Positions 45,501 through 52,631 of a stretch of DNA of 64,000 nt are shown piece by piece. The stretch is from contig NZ_AP026966.1 of the NCBI RefSeq assembly GCF_027923905.1, positions 3,535,001-3,599,000 of the forward strand, in the 5' to 3' direction. A program made the translations under genes and the position numbers. The notes under the pieces were generated by a model that was not told where the DNA came from, searched no databases, and worked only from the letters and a program-made list of their open reading frames with translations. The DNA is from Massilia varians (GTDB taxonomy: Bacteria > Pseudomonadota > Gammaproteobacteria > Burkholderiales > Burkholderiaceae_D). How positions within the stretch are numbered: position 1 is the first letter of the stretch; each line of letters opens with the position of its first letter.

Positions 45501-45851
45501 TTCAGCACCAACCGCTCGATCCCGCCGCTGGCCGGCACCTGCTCCACCACCCTGGGCGAAGCGCGCGGCTACTGGGTCAACCTGCTCAACGGTTCCGGCG
45601 CGATCGGCGTGGACGGCACCTGCGGCGGCCAGCGCTCCTCGCCCTTTGTCGGCGGCGGCCTGCCGCCCTCGCCGGTGCTGGCCACCGGTGTGCCGGTCAC
45701 GGTCAACGGCAAGCCGCAGGCGACCACGGTCGTGATCGGCGCGGTGCAGCGCAGCGCCGGCGCCAGCGTGGCGATCGCCCCGCAGAAGATCCGCCCGAGC
45801 ATCAACTCGCGGCGCAAGCGCAGCTACAGCTATACCTCGGGCGCCGACTGA
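42528..45851 (+). CDS. pilY1: PilY1-type pilus tip adhesin
   Basis: An 1107-residue exported protein (signal peptide ending LPLPAGA-DD near residue 35). The N-terminal half looks like a von Willebrand A domain: a strand LIVLDNT with Asp57 of a DxTxS-type metal site, and a helix-rich region to about 420. The C-terminal half is the PilY1 beta-propeller, opening with SRPLPINYGGKQIDGEKV and containing YGANDGTLRAMNA; a calcium-loop sequence DIDNDAMPD lies at 829-837. PilY1 sits at the pilus tip, promotes extension by countering PilT and can sense surfaces. GAGAAGGATTCACC precedes the ATG. The 3' end overlaps the convergent kinase gene by 22 bases. Confidence 0.93.
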   Translation: MFRTMRLFSRPAALRLSLGLSGALALLPLPAGADDIDIFTGASAGPRLNPRILIVLDNTSNWARQNQKWAGGITQGQSEVNAIKRVVAELAGSVSLGLMEYVTGGNANDDGGFIRYAVQPMDETNRNAISSQLTTIYNNINSPDEKRNSNTPYGNLMYDVYNYFAGASSYSPSATLASKADRNGYTTAFSRFKSPLTLDNLCGKSFVIFIGNPNASGPSKDSAANTALLNTLNGQPVTQLGLPNFSTKSLTTSTTVGTTPACYGSATAAASALPSFSAVCDGYTEGCKIGNAVPSDAGVCTAGNSRYSVVATDIEITNIPTGTFSTDTGPRNADEWARLLHDRGIAMPSGSIRPNVTTYTIDVHNAQPNAEHTSLLLSMARAGGGKYFLAKNEDSIVDALKEILIEIQAVNSTFASTSLPVNATNRSQNENQVFIGMFRPDKKAKPRWFGNLKRYQLVDNNGNVDLGDVNGKVAVNTVTGFVTPCAASYWTKDSKNYWEGLGIDPAPLGTCGTVSFNAFSDLPDGPFVEKGAAAQVLREGNGAGGQAVNRKVLTHTSAGLADLTSANSGMAADLVRFIRGEDVTGEKGALNASTTRPSIHGDVIHSRPLPINYGGKQIDGEKVGVTVFYGANDGTLRAMNADTGVERWAFVAPEFFPRLSRLMSNTPLVAYPDMPDMDITPTRKDYFFDGSTGVYQNADSSQVWIFPTMRRGGRMIYALDVSKPQSPTFKWKAGCPNLNNDTGCTAGMAGIGQTWSTPSVAFLKGYGAGAAPVLVVGGGYDGCEDADSRAPACSNAKGGVIYVLDAATGALLRSFPTTRPVAADVALVDIDNDAMPDYAYAADTGGSLYRVDFVDASRSAQSSSAWTSRKVAATSGGGRKFLFAPAVLAAPDHVYVAIGSGDREHPLASQYPFATVTNRFYVYKDSLAAGAGTDAVDLDALENYSASARNTCSNAAVLPASSLKGWFMDLNENGQGEQVVTSALIAGGMVTFSTNRSIPPLAGTCSTTLGEARGYWVNLLNGSGAIGVDGTCGGQRSSPFVGGGLPPSPVLATGVPVTVNGKPQATTVVIGAVQRSAGASVAIAPQKIRPSINSRRKRSYSYTSGAD

Positions 45852-47218
45852 GGAGGAACGGATCGTTCGGCGGGAAAGCGGACCGTGACCCGCAAGCCGC
45901 TCCCCTCCGCTCCCTCCCCGAGTTCCACCCGGGCGCCGTGCGCGGCGCCGATCTCGCGCACGATCGCCAGGCCCAGGCCCGAGCCCTGGCTGTGCTGGTC
46001 GAGCCGCACGAAGCGCTGGAACACCCGGGCCCGCTTCTCTGACGGAATCCCGGGGCCCGAATCCTCGACCGCGAACACGACCCCCTCGGGGGTCGGGCGG
46101 CAGCGTACCGTGACCCGGCCCTGCGCCGGCGTATAGCGCAGCGCATTGTCGACCAGGTTGTCGACCAGGTCGCGCAGCATGTGGCGCTCCCCTTCCAGCC
46201 AGCTCGGCGCCAGCTCGAAGCCCAGGTCGATGTCCTTGCGCAGCGCGCGCTCCACGAAAGACTGGACCGACTCGCCGACGATGCTTGACAGGTCGAGCGC
46301 GGAGAAGCGTGCCTGCGCGAAGCGCTCCGGCGCGGCGCGTTCGAGCGCGAGCAGCTGGTTGGCCTGGCGGATCATGCGTTCGTTGGCCTGCAACAGCAAC
46401 TCGACGCTGCGCACCGTCTCCGGATCGTCGCGGTGGCGGCCGGCCAGCCACTCGAGCTGCAGGCGCAGCCCGGCCAGCGGGGTGCGCAGCTGGTGCGCGA
46501 CATTCGCGCGGAAATCGTCCTGGGCCCGGGCGCCGGCGGCGATGCGTTCGAGCAGCGCGTTGAAGGCGCTCACCAGCGGCAGCAGCTCGCGCGGCATGCC
46601 CGCGTCCACCAGCGGCGCCAGGTCGTGGCTGCCGCGCGCATCGAGGCGGGCGCGCAGGCGCGCCAGCGGCGCCAGGCCGTTACCGACCGAGAACCAGACC
46701 AGGCCGACCAGCGCCAGGCTGAACACGACTTCGAGCAGCACCAGCGCGCGCACGATGGCCGAACGGACCTGCTGGCGCTGGGCCAGGGTGCGCGCCACCC
46801 CGACCTCGACCGGACCGCTGCTACCCGGCACCAGCAGGCTGGCCACCCGCACCGGCTGCCCGTGCATGCGCTCGTCGCGCACCGGCTCGCCGCCGGCGCG
46901 GCGTGGAAAAGCAGGGTCGCCGGCCAGTACCCGCCCCTGCGCGTCGCGCACCACGAACCAGCTGGCGTCGGGCGAAGCGACGCCCAGCGCGCGCGCGGCT
47001 TCGGGCAAACTCGCAGGCAGATTCGCAGGCAAGTCGAGCGCCGCGCCGCCCGGACGCAGGCGCGTGGCCAGGGCGCCGGCGGCGTCCAGCAGGCCCTGGT
47101 CGAAGGCACGCTGGGCCGGGGTCCAGGCCAGCAGGTAGGTCAGGCTGGCGGCCAGCAGGTTGAACACGAGGATGGGGGCGACCAGCCTCTTCAGCAGGCG
47201 CAGGCGGATGCTGCTCAT
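45830..47218 (-). CDS. two-component sensor histidine kinase (QseC/TctE-like)
   Basis: A 462-residue membrane kinase: helix at 11-31, a periplasmic domain of about 120 residues, helix at 155-178, HAMP (about 179-232), then HisKA with His242 in AHQLRTPL and an ATPase domain (DNLVDNALRYTP about 352-363, EDSGPGIP, GSGLGLAIV). It is encoded 18 bases after the OmpR-type regulator, its likely partner. The stop is inside the end of pilY1, tail to tail. The stimulus is unknown; similar kinases in this position sense organic acids or cations. Confidence 0.92.
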   Translation of the reverse strand: MSSIRLRLLKRLVAPILVFNLLAASLTYLLAWTPAQRAFDQGLLDAAGALATRLRPGGAALDLPANLPASLPEAARALGVASPDASWFVVRDAQGRVLAGDPAFPRRAGGEPVRDERMHGQPVRVASLLVPGSSGPVEVGVARTLAQRQQVRSAIVRALVLLEVVFSLALVGLVWFSVGNGLAPLARLRARLDARGSHDLAPLVDAGMPRELLPLVSAFNALLERIAAGARAQDDFRANVAHQLRTPLAGLRLQLEWLAGRHRDDPETVRSVELLLQANERMIRQANQLLALERAAPERFAQARFSALDLSSIVGESVQSFVERALRKDIDLGFELAPSWLEGERHMLRDLVDNLVDNALRYTPAQGRVTVRCRPTPEGVVFAVEDSGPGIPSEKRARVFQRFVRLDQHSQGSGLGLAIVREIGAAHGARVELGEGAEGSGLRVTVRFPAERSVPPQSAPEV

Positions 47219-47236
47219 GAAACGCTCGCGAAGGCG

Positions 47237-47920
47237 CTAGTTCCCGGCTTCCAGCAGGTAGCCGAAGCCGCGGATGGTGCGGATCGCCACGCCGGCGCCC
47301 TCGAGCTTCAGGCGCAGGCGCGAGACATAGACCTCGACCGCATTGAGGGTCAGGTCCTCGCCCCAGGGCGCGATGGCGTCGATGATCTGCTGCTTGGACA
47401 CCACGCGCCCGGCGTGTTGCAGGAGGTACTCGAGCACGCCCCATTCGCGCACCGACAACTCCAGGGGGCGTTCGCCGATGCGGGCACGGCGGGTGGCGCC
47501 ATCGAGCGCGAGCCGCCCGAGGCCCAGCTGGCTCGGAGGCGGCGCGAAGCGCCGCGCCAGCGCGCGGATGCGCGCCACCAGTTCCGGGGTGGCAAAGGGC
47601 TTGACCAGGTAGTCGTCGGCGCCGGCCTCCAGCCCGCGCACCCGGTCCGCAATGGCGTCGCGGGCGGTCAGGAGCAGCACCGGAATGGCGGCGCCGCGCG
47701 CGCGCAGGCGGCGCAGCACTTCGAAGCCGTCGATGCCGGGCAGGCCGATGTCGAGCACGATGACGGACCACTGCGCCGCCGACTGCGGATCTTGCAGCCG
47801 GGCGTCGGCCGCCAGGCCGTCACGCAGCAGTTCGACCTGCATGTCCTGGGCCTGCAGGGTGCGCAGCAGGCCATCGGCCAGCACGGCATCGTCTTCGACC
47901 AGCAGGAGGGGCAAGGGCAT
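47237..47920 (-). CDS. OmpR/QseB-type response regulator
   Basis: A 227-residue regulator with receiver domain (Asp10-Asp11 acid pair, phospho-acceptor Asp57 in LDIGLPGIDG, Thr85, Lys107 in VKPF) and a C-terminal winged helix (LSVREWGVLEYLLQHAG; VEVYVSRLRLKLEG; IRTIRGFGYLLE). It precedes the kinase gene and is presumably its partner. Transcription starts in the 270-base region shared with the divergent Crp/Fnr-like gene. Targets are unknown; the adjacent pilus operon is one candidate. Confidence 0.94.
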   Translation of the reverse strand: MPLPLLLVEDDAVLADGLLRTLQAQDMQVELLRDGLAADARLQDPQSAAQWSVIVLDIGLPGIDGFEVLRRLRARGAAIPVLLLTARDAIADRVRGLEAGADDYLVKPFATPELVARIRALARRFAPPPSQLGLGRLALDGATRRARIGERPLELSVREWGVLEYLLQHAGRVVSKQQIIDAIAPWGEDLTLNAVEVYVSRLRLKLEGAGVAIRTIRGFGYLLEAGN

Positions 47921-48191
47921 CGGCGCGGGAGAGCAAGAGGAAAGCCATATTATGCGCGAAACCGGCCCGCAAACGTTTCCTCAGCATAAGAAAAATCCTT
48001 GCCGGAGTAGCATTCTCTCCAGTAGGACTGGACTTACAAAACATCATGCGGCAAGCCTACATGGGGGCGACTACCTGTCTTATGTTCGCCAACAGACTAT
48101 AGCCTTATTGTTCACACATCGCGATGAGGAAACGAAAACAAGACCTCACACAATCGCAAACCGATACACGTTAGAGATAAGAGGACAGAAA

Positions 48192-48992
48192 ATGAACAAC
48201 GCTCAGCTTGGTGGTATGCAAAAGGCACAACACAAAATCCCCGCCACGAGTGAGACTGTGAAAGCCGCGTCCCGCCCCGTTGTCAGCTACAGCGGCACCC
48301 AGCAGAACGAACTGCTCGGCGCCCTGCCCCGCCAAGACCTGGAAACCCTGTTCGAGCACCTGGAACTCGTCCCTCTGCCATTCGGCAAGGAGTTGTTCGA
48401 GTATGGCAGCAAATTGGAATACGTGTATTTTCCGACGACCGCAATCGTGTCGCTGCTGTACGTGATGGAAGATGGCGCCACCACCGAGATCGCGGTGGTC
48501 GGCCACGAAGGCGCGGTCGGCGTGTCCCTGTTCATGGGTGAGCGCGCCACTTGCAGCGCCGTGGTCCAGAGCGCCGGCTACGGCTACCGCCTGAAAACCC
48601 AGTTCCTGCGCGACGCATTCAACAAGGGCGGCGCACTGCCCCAGCTCCTGATGCGCTACACCAACGCCCTGTTCGCCCAGATGGCCCAGAACGCCGTCGG
48701 CGGCCGCCACAGCTCGATCGAGCAGAAACTGTGCCGCTGGCTGCTCGACCGCCTGGACCGTTCGGCCAGCAACGAGCTGAAAGTGACCCAGGAACTGATT
48801 TCGATCATGCTCGGTGTGCGCCGCGAAAGCATCACCGCTGCCGCCGGCAAGCTGCAGGACGAAGGCCTGATCCAGTACCGCCGCGGCAACATCACCGTGC
48901 TGGACCGTGCCGGCCTGGAAGAGTATGCGGGCGAATGCTACAAGGTCGCCAAGTCGGAGTACGACCGCCTGCTGAGCGACGTGGCCCGTTAA
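48192..48992 (+). CDS. Crp/Fnr family transcriptional regulator
   Basis: The 266-residue protein has a polar 40-residue N-terminal tail, a cyclic-nucleotide-binding-like beta roll (about 43-150: KLEYVYFPTTAIVSLLYVMEDG) and a winged helix (LKVTQELISIMLGVRRESITAAAGKLQDEGLI in two halves around 195-225). The phosphate-binding cassette of true CRP (a GEL...RSA motif) is absent, and there are no Fnr-type N-terminal cysteines, so the signal is unknown. GAGGA precedes the ATG at 48192. The 270 bases upstream (47921-48191) are AT-rich and hold the divergent promoters; no clear hexamer pair stands out. Its stop overlaps that of the convergent kinase gene by three bases. Confidence 0.88.
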   Translation: MNNAQLGGMQKAQHKIPATSETVKAASRPVVSYSGTQQNELLGALPRQDLETLFEHLELVPLPFGKELFEYGSKLEYVYFPTTAIVSLLYVMEDGATTEIAVVGHEGAVGVSLFMGERATCSAVVQSAGYGYRLKTQFLRDAFNKGGALPQLLMRYTNALFAQMAQNAVGGRHSSIEQKLCRWLLDRLDRSASNELKVTQELISIMLGVRRESITAAAGKLQDEGLIQYRRGNITVLDRAGLEEYAGECYKVAKSEYDRLLSDVAR

Positions 48993-50503
48993 GAACCCAC
49001 CGGCGCCCCATCGGGCGCCTTGCCGCTCCTGGCCTCGACCGCCGTCCCGATCGACAGGGACGGCGTTTTCATTTCCGCGCTTCCCAGGACCGGCACGGCG
49101 CTCGCCGTGCCGTCCGCGCCCGGGGCCGCCGCCGGAATCCAGGCGCGCACGCAGGTGCCGACATTGTTCACGCCGCGCGCCACGTTCAGGCTGCCGCCCA
49201 GCAGCAGCGCGCGCTCGCGCATACCCAGCAGGCCGTGCGACTTGGACTTGGCCATGGCATCGAGCGGAATGCCGATGCCGTCGTCCGTGATCTCGAGCTC
49301 CCAGCCATCCGGTTCCCGCGTCAGGTTGACGATCACGGTACGCGCCTTGGCGTACTTGGCGATGTTGTTCAGGGCTTCCTGGGTGATGCGGAACAGCGCG
49401 ATCGCCTGCATCGGGCCGGCGCGGTCGGCTTCGGCATCGATCAGGGCGTCGCAGTCGAGCGCCGTGACCCGCGCATAATCGGCGCAATAACTCTGTAGCG
49501 CAGCCGACAGGCCCATGTTGTCGAGCAGGCTCGGGCGCAGGTTCTCGATGATGCGGCGCTTGAGCTGCACGGTGTCGACCAGGGTCCGGCGGGCCCGGCC
49601 CAGCATCGCCACCAGTTCCGGATGCGAGCCCTTGAGCTGTTCGCTGACTGAAGTCATGTCCATGCCGATGGCCGTCAGGTTGGCGCCCATCTCGTCATGC
49701 AGCTCGCGCGCCAGGCGCGTCTTCTCTTCTTCCTGCACCCGGATCAGGTGGCGCGACAGCACCGACAATTGCTCGGTGCGCTCGGCAACCACCGCCTCCA
49801 GGCTGTCGTTGGTCTGCTGCAGGGCGCGCTCGGCTTCCAGGCGCAGACCGAAGCTGCGCTGCACCAGGCCATGGAACAGCAGGATCACGAGAATGGCGGC
49901 GGCATTGATGCCGACGCCCAGCAGCACCGTGCGGCGCGACTGTTCGTAGAACGCGGCGGTGCGGCTGGCCAGCAGTTCGTTCTGCTCGCGCGTCATGATC
50001 ACGACCTGCAGGCGGATCTCGTCCATCTGGCCGCGCTCGTCGGCGGCGGCCGAGATGGCGACGATGTCGACCAGCCCACCGCGCCGGTAGACCTCGAGCG
50101 ACTCGTGCATCAGGCCGAGCTTGCGCTGCACCAGGGTGCGCAACTGGGCCAGGTTCCTGGTTTGCGAAGGATTGTCGGCCAGCAGCACGCCCAGGGCGCG
50201 CAACTGGCTGTCGATTTGCTGGGGCGCCGAATGCAGCGGCCCCAGATTGACTTCCGAGCCGGACAGGAAATAGCCGCGCAAGCCGCTTTCGGCGTCTGTG
50301 ACGAGGAGGTTCAGGTACTGCAGTTCGTCGGAGACGCGGGCGGTCTGGGCCTGCAGGGCATTGCCGGAGCGCAGGTCATCCAGGTTGCGGATGAGGAAGA
50401 CCGCGTTGATGACCAGGATCACGACACAGGCCACGCACAACAGGGTCTTGGAGAGCGGCAGACCACGCAGCCGCTTGCCGTCGAAGGCAGTGGAAAAGTA
50501 CAT
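48989..50503 (-). CDS. NarX/DegS-type sensor histidine kinase with CHASE3 input domain
   Basis: A 504-residue membrane kinase. Helix 1 (19-38), a helical periplasmic CHASE3 domain (VTDAESGLRGYFLSG at 68-82 is the family signature), helix 2 (192-212), a coiled coil, then HisKA_3 with phospho-acceptor His269 in RLARELHDEMG and the ATPase domain (ALNNIAKYAKA, DDGIGIP, HGLLGMRERA). A 50-residue Ala/Pro/Ser-rich tail follows. I used the ATG at 50503 with AAAGGA upstream rather than a TTG at 50521. The likely partner is the NarL-type regulator encoded 304 bases upstream in the same direction. Antisense to its 3' end lies the terminator of the Crp/Fnr-like gene. Confidence 0.92.
   Translation of the reverse strand: MYFSTAFDGKRLRGLPLSKTLLCVACVVILVINAVFLIRNLDDLRSGNALQAQTARVSDELQYLNLLVTDAESGLRGYFLSGSEVNLGPLHSAPQQIDSQLRALGVLLADNPSQTRNLAQLRTLVQRKLGLMHESLEVYRRGGLVDIVAISAAADERGQMDEIRLQVVIMTREQNELLASRTAAFYEQSRRTVLLGVGINAAAILVILLFHGLVQRSFGLRLEAERALQQTNDSLEAVVAERTEQLSVLSRHLIRVQEEEKTRLARELHDEMGANLTAIGMDMTSVSEQLKGSHPELVAMLGRARRTLVDTVQLKRRIIENLRPSLLDNMGLSAALQSYCADYARVTALDCDALIDAEADRAGPMQAIALFRITQEALNNIAKYAKARTVIVNLTREPDGWELEITDDGIGIPLDAMAKSKSHGLLGMRERALLLGGSLNVARGVNNVGTCVRAWIPAAAPGADGTASAVPVLGSAEMKTPSLSIGTAVEARSGKAPDGAPVGS
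49040..49069 (+). terminator. intrinsic terminator of the Crp/Fnr-like gene, inside the antisense kinase gene
   Basis: CGCCGTCCC (49040-49048), loop GATCGACA, GGGACGGCG (49057-49065), then TTTT: nine perfect pairs 48 bases beyond the Crp/Fnr stop. A second hairpin, GGCGCCC-CATC-GGGCGCC (49002-49019), lies between. Both are within the last codons of the leftward kinase gene. Confidence 0.7.
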
Positions 50504-50807
50504 GGGCTTCCTTTCGCGCAACTGGTGCCGTCCGGGCCGATTATAGTCGCGTTAGCTCGACAGTGCAGTGAGGCCCTTGGGGTAACCAGACGTTACGCGG
50601 TGCCAGCCTTGTTAATGGAAACGGACATGCTGGGTGGCAGGCACTTAGCAGTGTGCGCGAGGACGCGGCGGTATGCAATACAAATGTTGCACACCGGCGA
50701 AATTTTTGTAACGCTTGGAAACAGTTGTTGGCTGGCAAGTTGTCAGCCGGCGGAGCTGGCAAAGCGGGGGGCAGGCGCGCCGGCGGGCCGGCGCGTCGGG
50801 GCAAGGC
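50504..50807. other. 304-base intergenic region between the NarL-type regulator and the CHASE3 kinase
   Basis: I see no gene here. At the regulator end, CGCGCCGG (50776-50783), loop CGGG, CCGGCGCG (50788-50795) forms an eight-pair GC hairpin 12 bases past the regulator's stop, a possible terminator without a U-run. The rest is presumably the promoter region of the kinase; no convincing hexamers were found. Confidence 0.5.
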
Positions 50808-51440
50808 TTAGTCGAGCAGGTTGTTCTTCATGGCGTAATAGGTCAGGTCGCTGTTCGACTGCAGGCCCATTTTTTCCATGATGCGGGTACGGTAGGTGGA
50901 GACGGTCTTGATCGACAGCGACAGGGCATTGCCGATGTCCGACACGGTCGCCCCCTTGGCCAGGCGCAGGAAGACCTGGAACTCGCGGTCGGACAGCTCG
51001 GTGTGCAGGGCCGTGTTCGGGTCGCGGTCGAAACTCTGCGCCAGCAGCTCGCCCACGGTCGAGCTGACGTAGCGGCGCCCCTGGTAAACGGTGCGCACTG
51101 CGGTCTTGAGCTCGTCGGCCTCGCATTCCTTGTTCAGGTAGCCGTTGGCGCCCATCTTGAACAGGTTCAGCGCATATTGCTGCGCCGGATAACCGGACAG
51201 GATCAGCACCGGCAGGTTGGGCTGGCCCTGGCGGATGGTGCGCAGGATATCGATGCCGCTCTGGTCCGGCATGGCAATGTCGAGCAACAGGACGTCGCAG
51301 ATTTCGCGGCGTGCGATATCGAGGGCTTCACGCCCGGTGGCGCCTTCGGCGACGACTTCGAACTCGCCCGACGACGAGAAAATCTGCTTGAACCCTGCTC
51401 TAACTATTTGGTGATCGTCACAAATGGCAACGCGTATCAT
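50808..51440 (-). CDS. NarL/FixJ family response regulator
   Basis: A 210-residue regulator with receiver domain (CDDHQIVRAGF at 7-17, phospho-acceptor Asp54 in LLDIAMPDQSG, Ser82, and Lys103 in NKE rather than the more usual KP context) and a LuxR-type helix-turn-helix (LSDREFQVFLRLAKG from 148, then SIKTVSTYRTRIMEKMGL). AGGGAAGACA precedes the ATG. Paired with the CHASE3 kinase by family and direction. Two inverted repeats upstream could be its own or another regulator's operators. Confidence 0.94.
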   Translation of the reverse strand: MIRVAICDDHQIVRAGFKQIFSSSGEFEVVAEGATGREALDIARREICDVLLLDIAMPDQSGIDILRTIRQGQPNLPVLILSGYPAQQYALNLFKMGANGYLNKECEADELKTAVRTVYQGRRYVSSTVGELLAQSFDRDPNTALHTELSDREFQVFLRLAKGATVSDIGNALSLSIKTVSTYRTRIMEKMGLQSNSDLTYYAMKNNLLD

Positions 51441-51502
51441 TGTCTTCCCTTAAATTTTCCCTTTTCAGGAAAGTGCCGGGTCCGTGCATACGCCCCGGCT
51501 TG

Positions 51503-51543
51503 CATGCGTATATAAGCATGACCGCAAGTGACATTCTATCACT
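51503..51543. promoter_or_regulatory. two short inverted repeats upstream of the NarL-type regulator
   Basis: CATGC-GTATATAA-GCATG (51503-51520) and AGTGA-CATTCTA-TCACT (51527-51543) lie 63-103 bases before the regulator's start, in a 261-base non-coding region between it and the MerR-type gene. The second resembles a Crp/Fnr half-site pair but with a spacing of seven rather than six. The TATATA inside the first could serve as a -10. Nothing else was found in 51441-51701; in particular there is no tRNA gene. Confidence 0.3.
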
Positions 51544-51701
51544 ACGGCGCAAGGCATCAAGGCACACACTTGCTGAGTTATGCGCGGCACGCATAGGCAG
51601 GGCAGCGCAAGGACGGATTCCACGGAGCGGCCCGCATATCGCGTCAAACGCGCATGCAACCGGCGGCGGCACGATGCCAGGGCCCGGCGTGCCGGAGCCG
51701 C

Positions 51702-52109
51702 TCAGGCGGCGCTGGCGCTCCTGCCGTGCTTCAGCAACTCGAGGATGTCCAGCAGCTCGGCCCGTACCATCTCGACATCGACGCTCGGGGCCGCCGGCGC
51801 CAATTCTTCGTGCGCATCGGCCAGTTCGTGGCCGCGGCCGTCCAGGCGGTTGCGCGCGCCGCTGATGGTGAACCCCTGCTCGTAGAGCAGTTCGCGGATG
51901 CGGCGGATCAGCAGCACTTCGTGGTGCTGATAATAACGGCGGTTACCTCGGCGTTTGACCGGCTTCAGCTGGGTAAATTCCTGCTCCCAGTAGCGCAGCA
52001 CATGCGGTTTGACGCCGCACAGATCACTCACTTCACCAATCGTGAAATAGCGCTTCGCCGGGATCGGCGGCAGCACCACGGGTTCAGGCTTGTTCGGTCG
52101 TTCGCTCAT
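51702..52109 (-). CDS. MerR family transcriptional regulator
   Basis: A 135-residue regulator with the MerR DNA-binding domain at about 19-90: YFTIGEVSDLCGVKPHVLRYWEQEF, then RRGNRRYYQHHEVLLIRRIRELLYEQGFTI. The effector part is short and helical (DVEMVRAELLDILELLKHG) without metal-binding cysteines, so the signal is unknown. It follows ihfA by 11 bases and is commonly found at this place in Burkholderiales. Its ribosome-binding site is weak. It ends the translation-factor operon. Confidence 0.9.
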   Translation of the reverse strand: MSERPNKPEPVVLPPIPAKRYFTIGEVSDLCGVKPHVLRYWEQEFTQLKPVKRRGNRRYYQHHEVLLIRRIRELLYEQGFTISGARNRLDGRGHELADAHEELAPAAPSVDVEMVRAELLDILELLKHGRSASAA

Positions 52110-52120
52110 CTACGTTTTGC

Positions 52121-52558
52121 TCAGGCAGCACGGGCCAGAGAATTACTCGGCGGATTAGTCTCCTCGACCATTCCCTTGAGCTTCTGGCTCGCGTGGAAAG
52201 TCACGACGCGGCGCGCCGTGATGGGGATCTCTTCCCCGGTTTTCGGGTTGCGGCCCGGCCGCTGCGGCTTGTCGCGCAACTGGAAGTTGCCGAAGCCAGA
52301 CAGCTTGACGGCCTCGCCGCGCTCGAGCGCGTTACGGATCTCGTCGAAGAAGGTCTCGACCATGTCCTTGGCTTCGCGCTTGTTCAGGCCGACCTGCTCG
52401 AACAGCAGCTCTGCCAGCTCGGCCTTGGTCAGGGTCGGCAGGTCCTTCTCTGCTTCCTTCCGCATCCGCGCCACTTGGGTCGCGCGATGCAGATCGGCCG
52501 CCAGCGCTTCCTGGAACACGGCCGAATCAACGTCGTTGTTATTAATTTTGAAGCCCAC
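52121..52558 (-). CDS. ihfA: integration host factor alpha subunit, with N-terminal extension
   Basis: The DNA-bending subunit is unmistakable from [22 protein letters not shown] onward in two pieces, with [28 protein letters not shown] (the DNA-intercalating arm) and [14 protein letters not shown]. As written from a GTG at 52558 the product has 145 residues, about 40 more than E. coli IhfA at the N-terminus ([15 protein letters not shown]...). An internal ATG at 52465 (codon 32) would give 114 residues but has no better ribosome-binding site. Which start is used is open. It lies 73 bases after pheT in the usual pheT-ihfA order. Confidence 0.93.
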   Translation of the reverse strand: MGFKINNNDVDSAVFQEALAADLHRATQVARMRKEAEKDLPTLTKAELAELLFEQVGLNKREAKDMVETFFDEIRNALERGEAVKLSGFGNFQLRDKPQRPGRNPKTGEEIPITARRVVTFHASQKLKGMVEETNPPSNSLARAA

Positions 52559-52631
52559 CCTTCAAGAAACGATGTTTTGGAATGATAGACGCGTCACCAG
52601 GGCGCTCCGCCGGAGCACCCGGTACAACGCG

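Noticed and set aside
51441..51701. A tRNA-Pro gene after the ihfA-merR pair, as found at this place in some Burkholderiales.
   Set aside because: No T-arm GTTCRA-type sequence or cloverleaf can be formed in this region.
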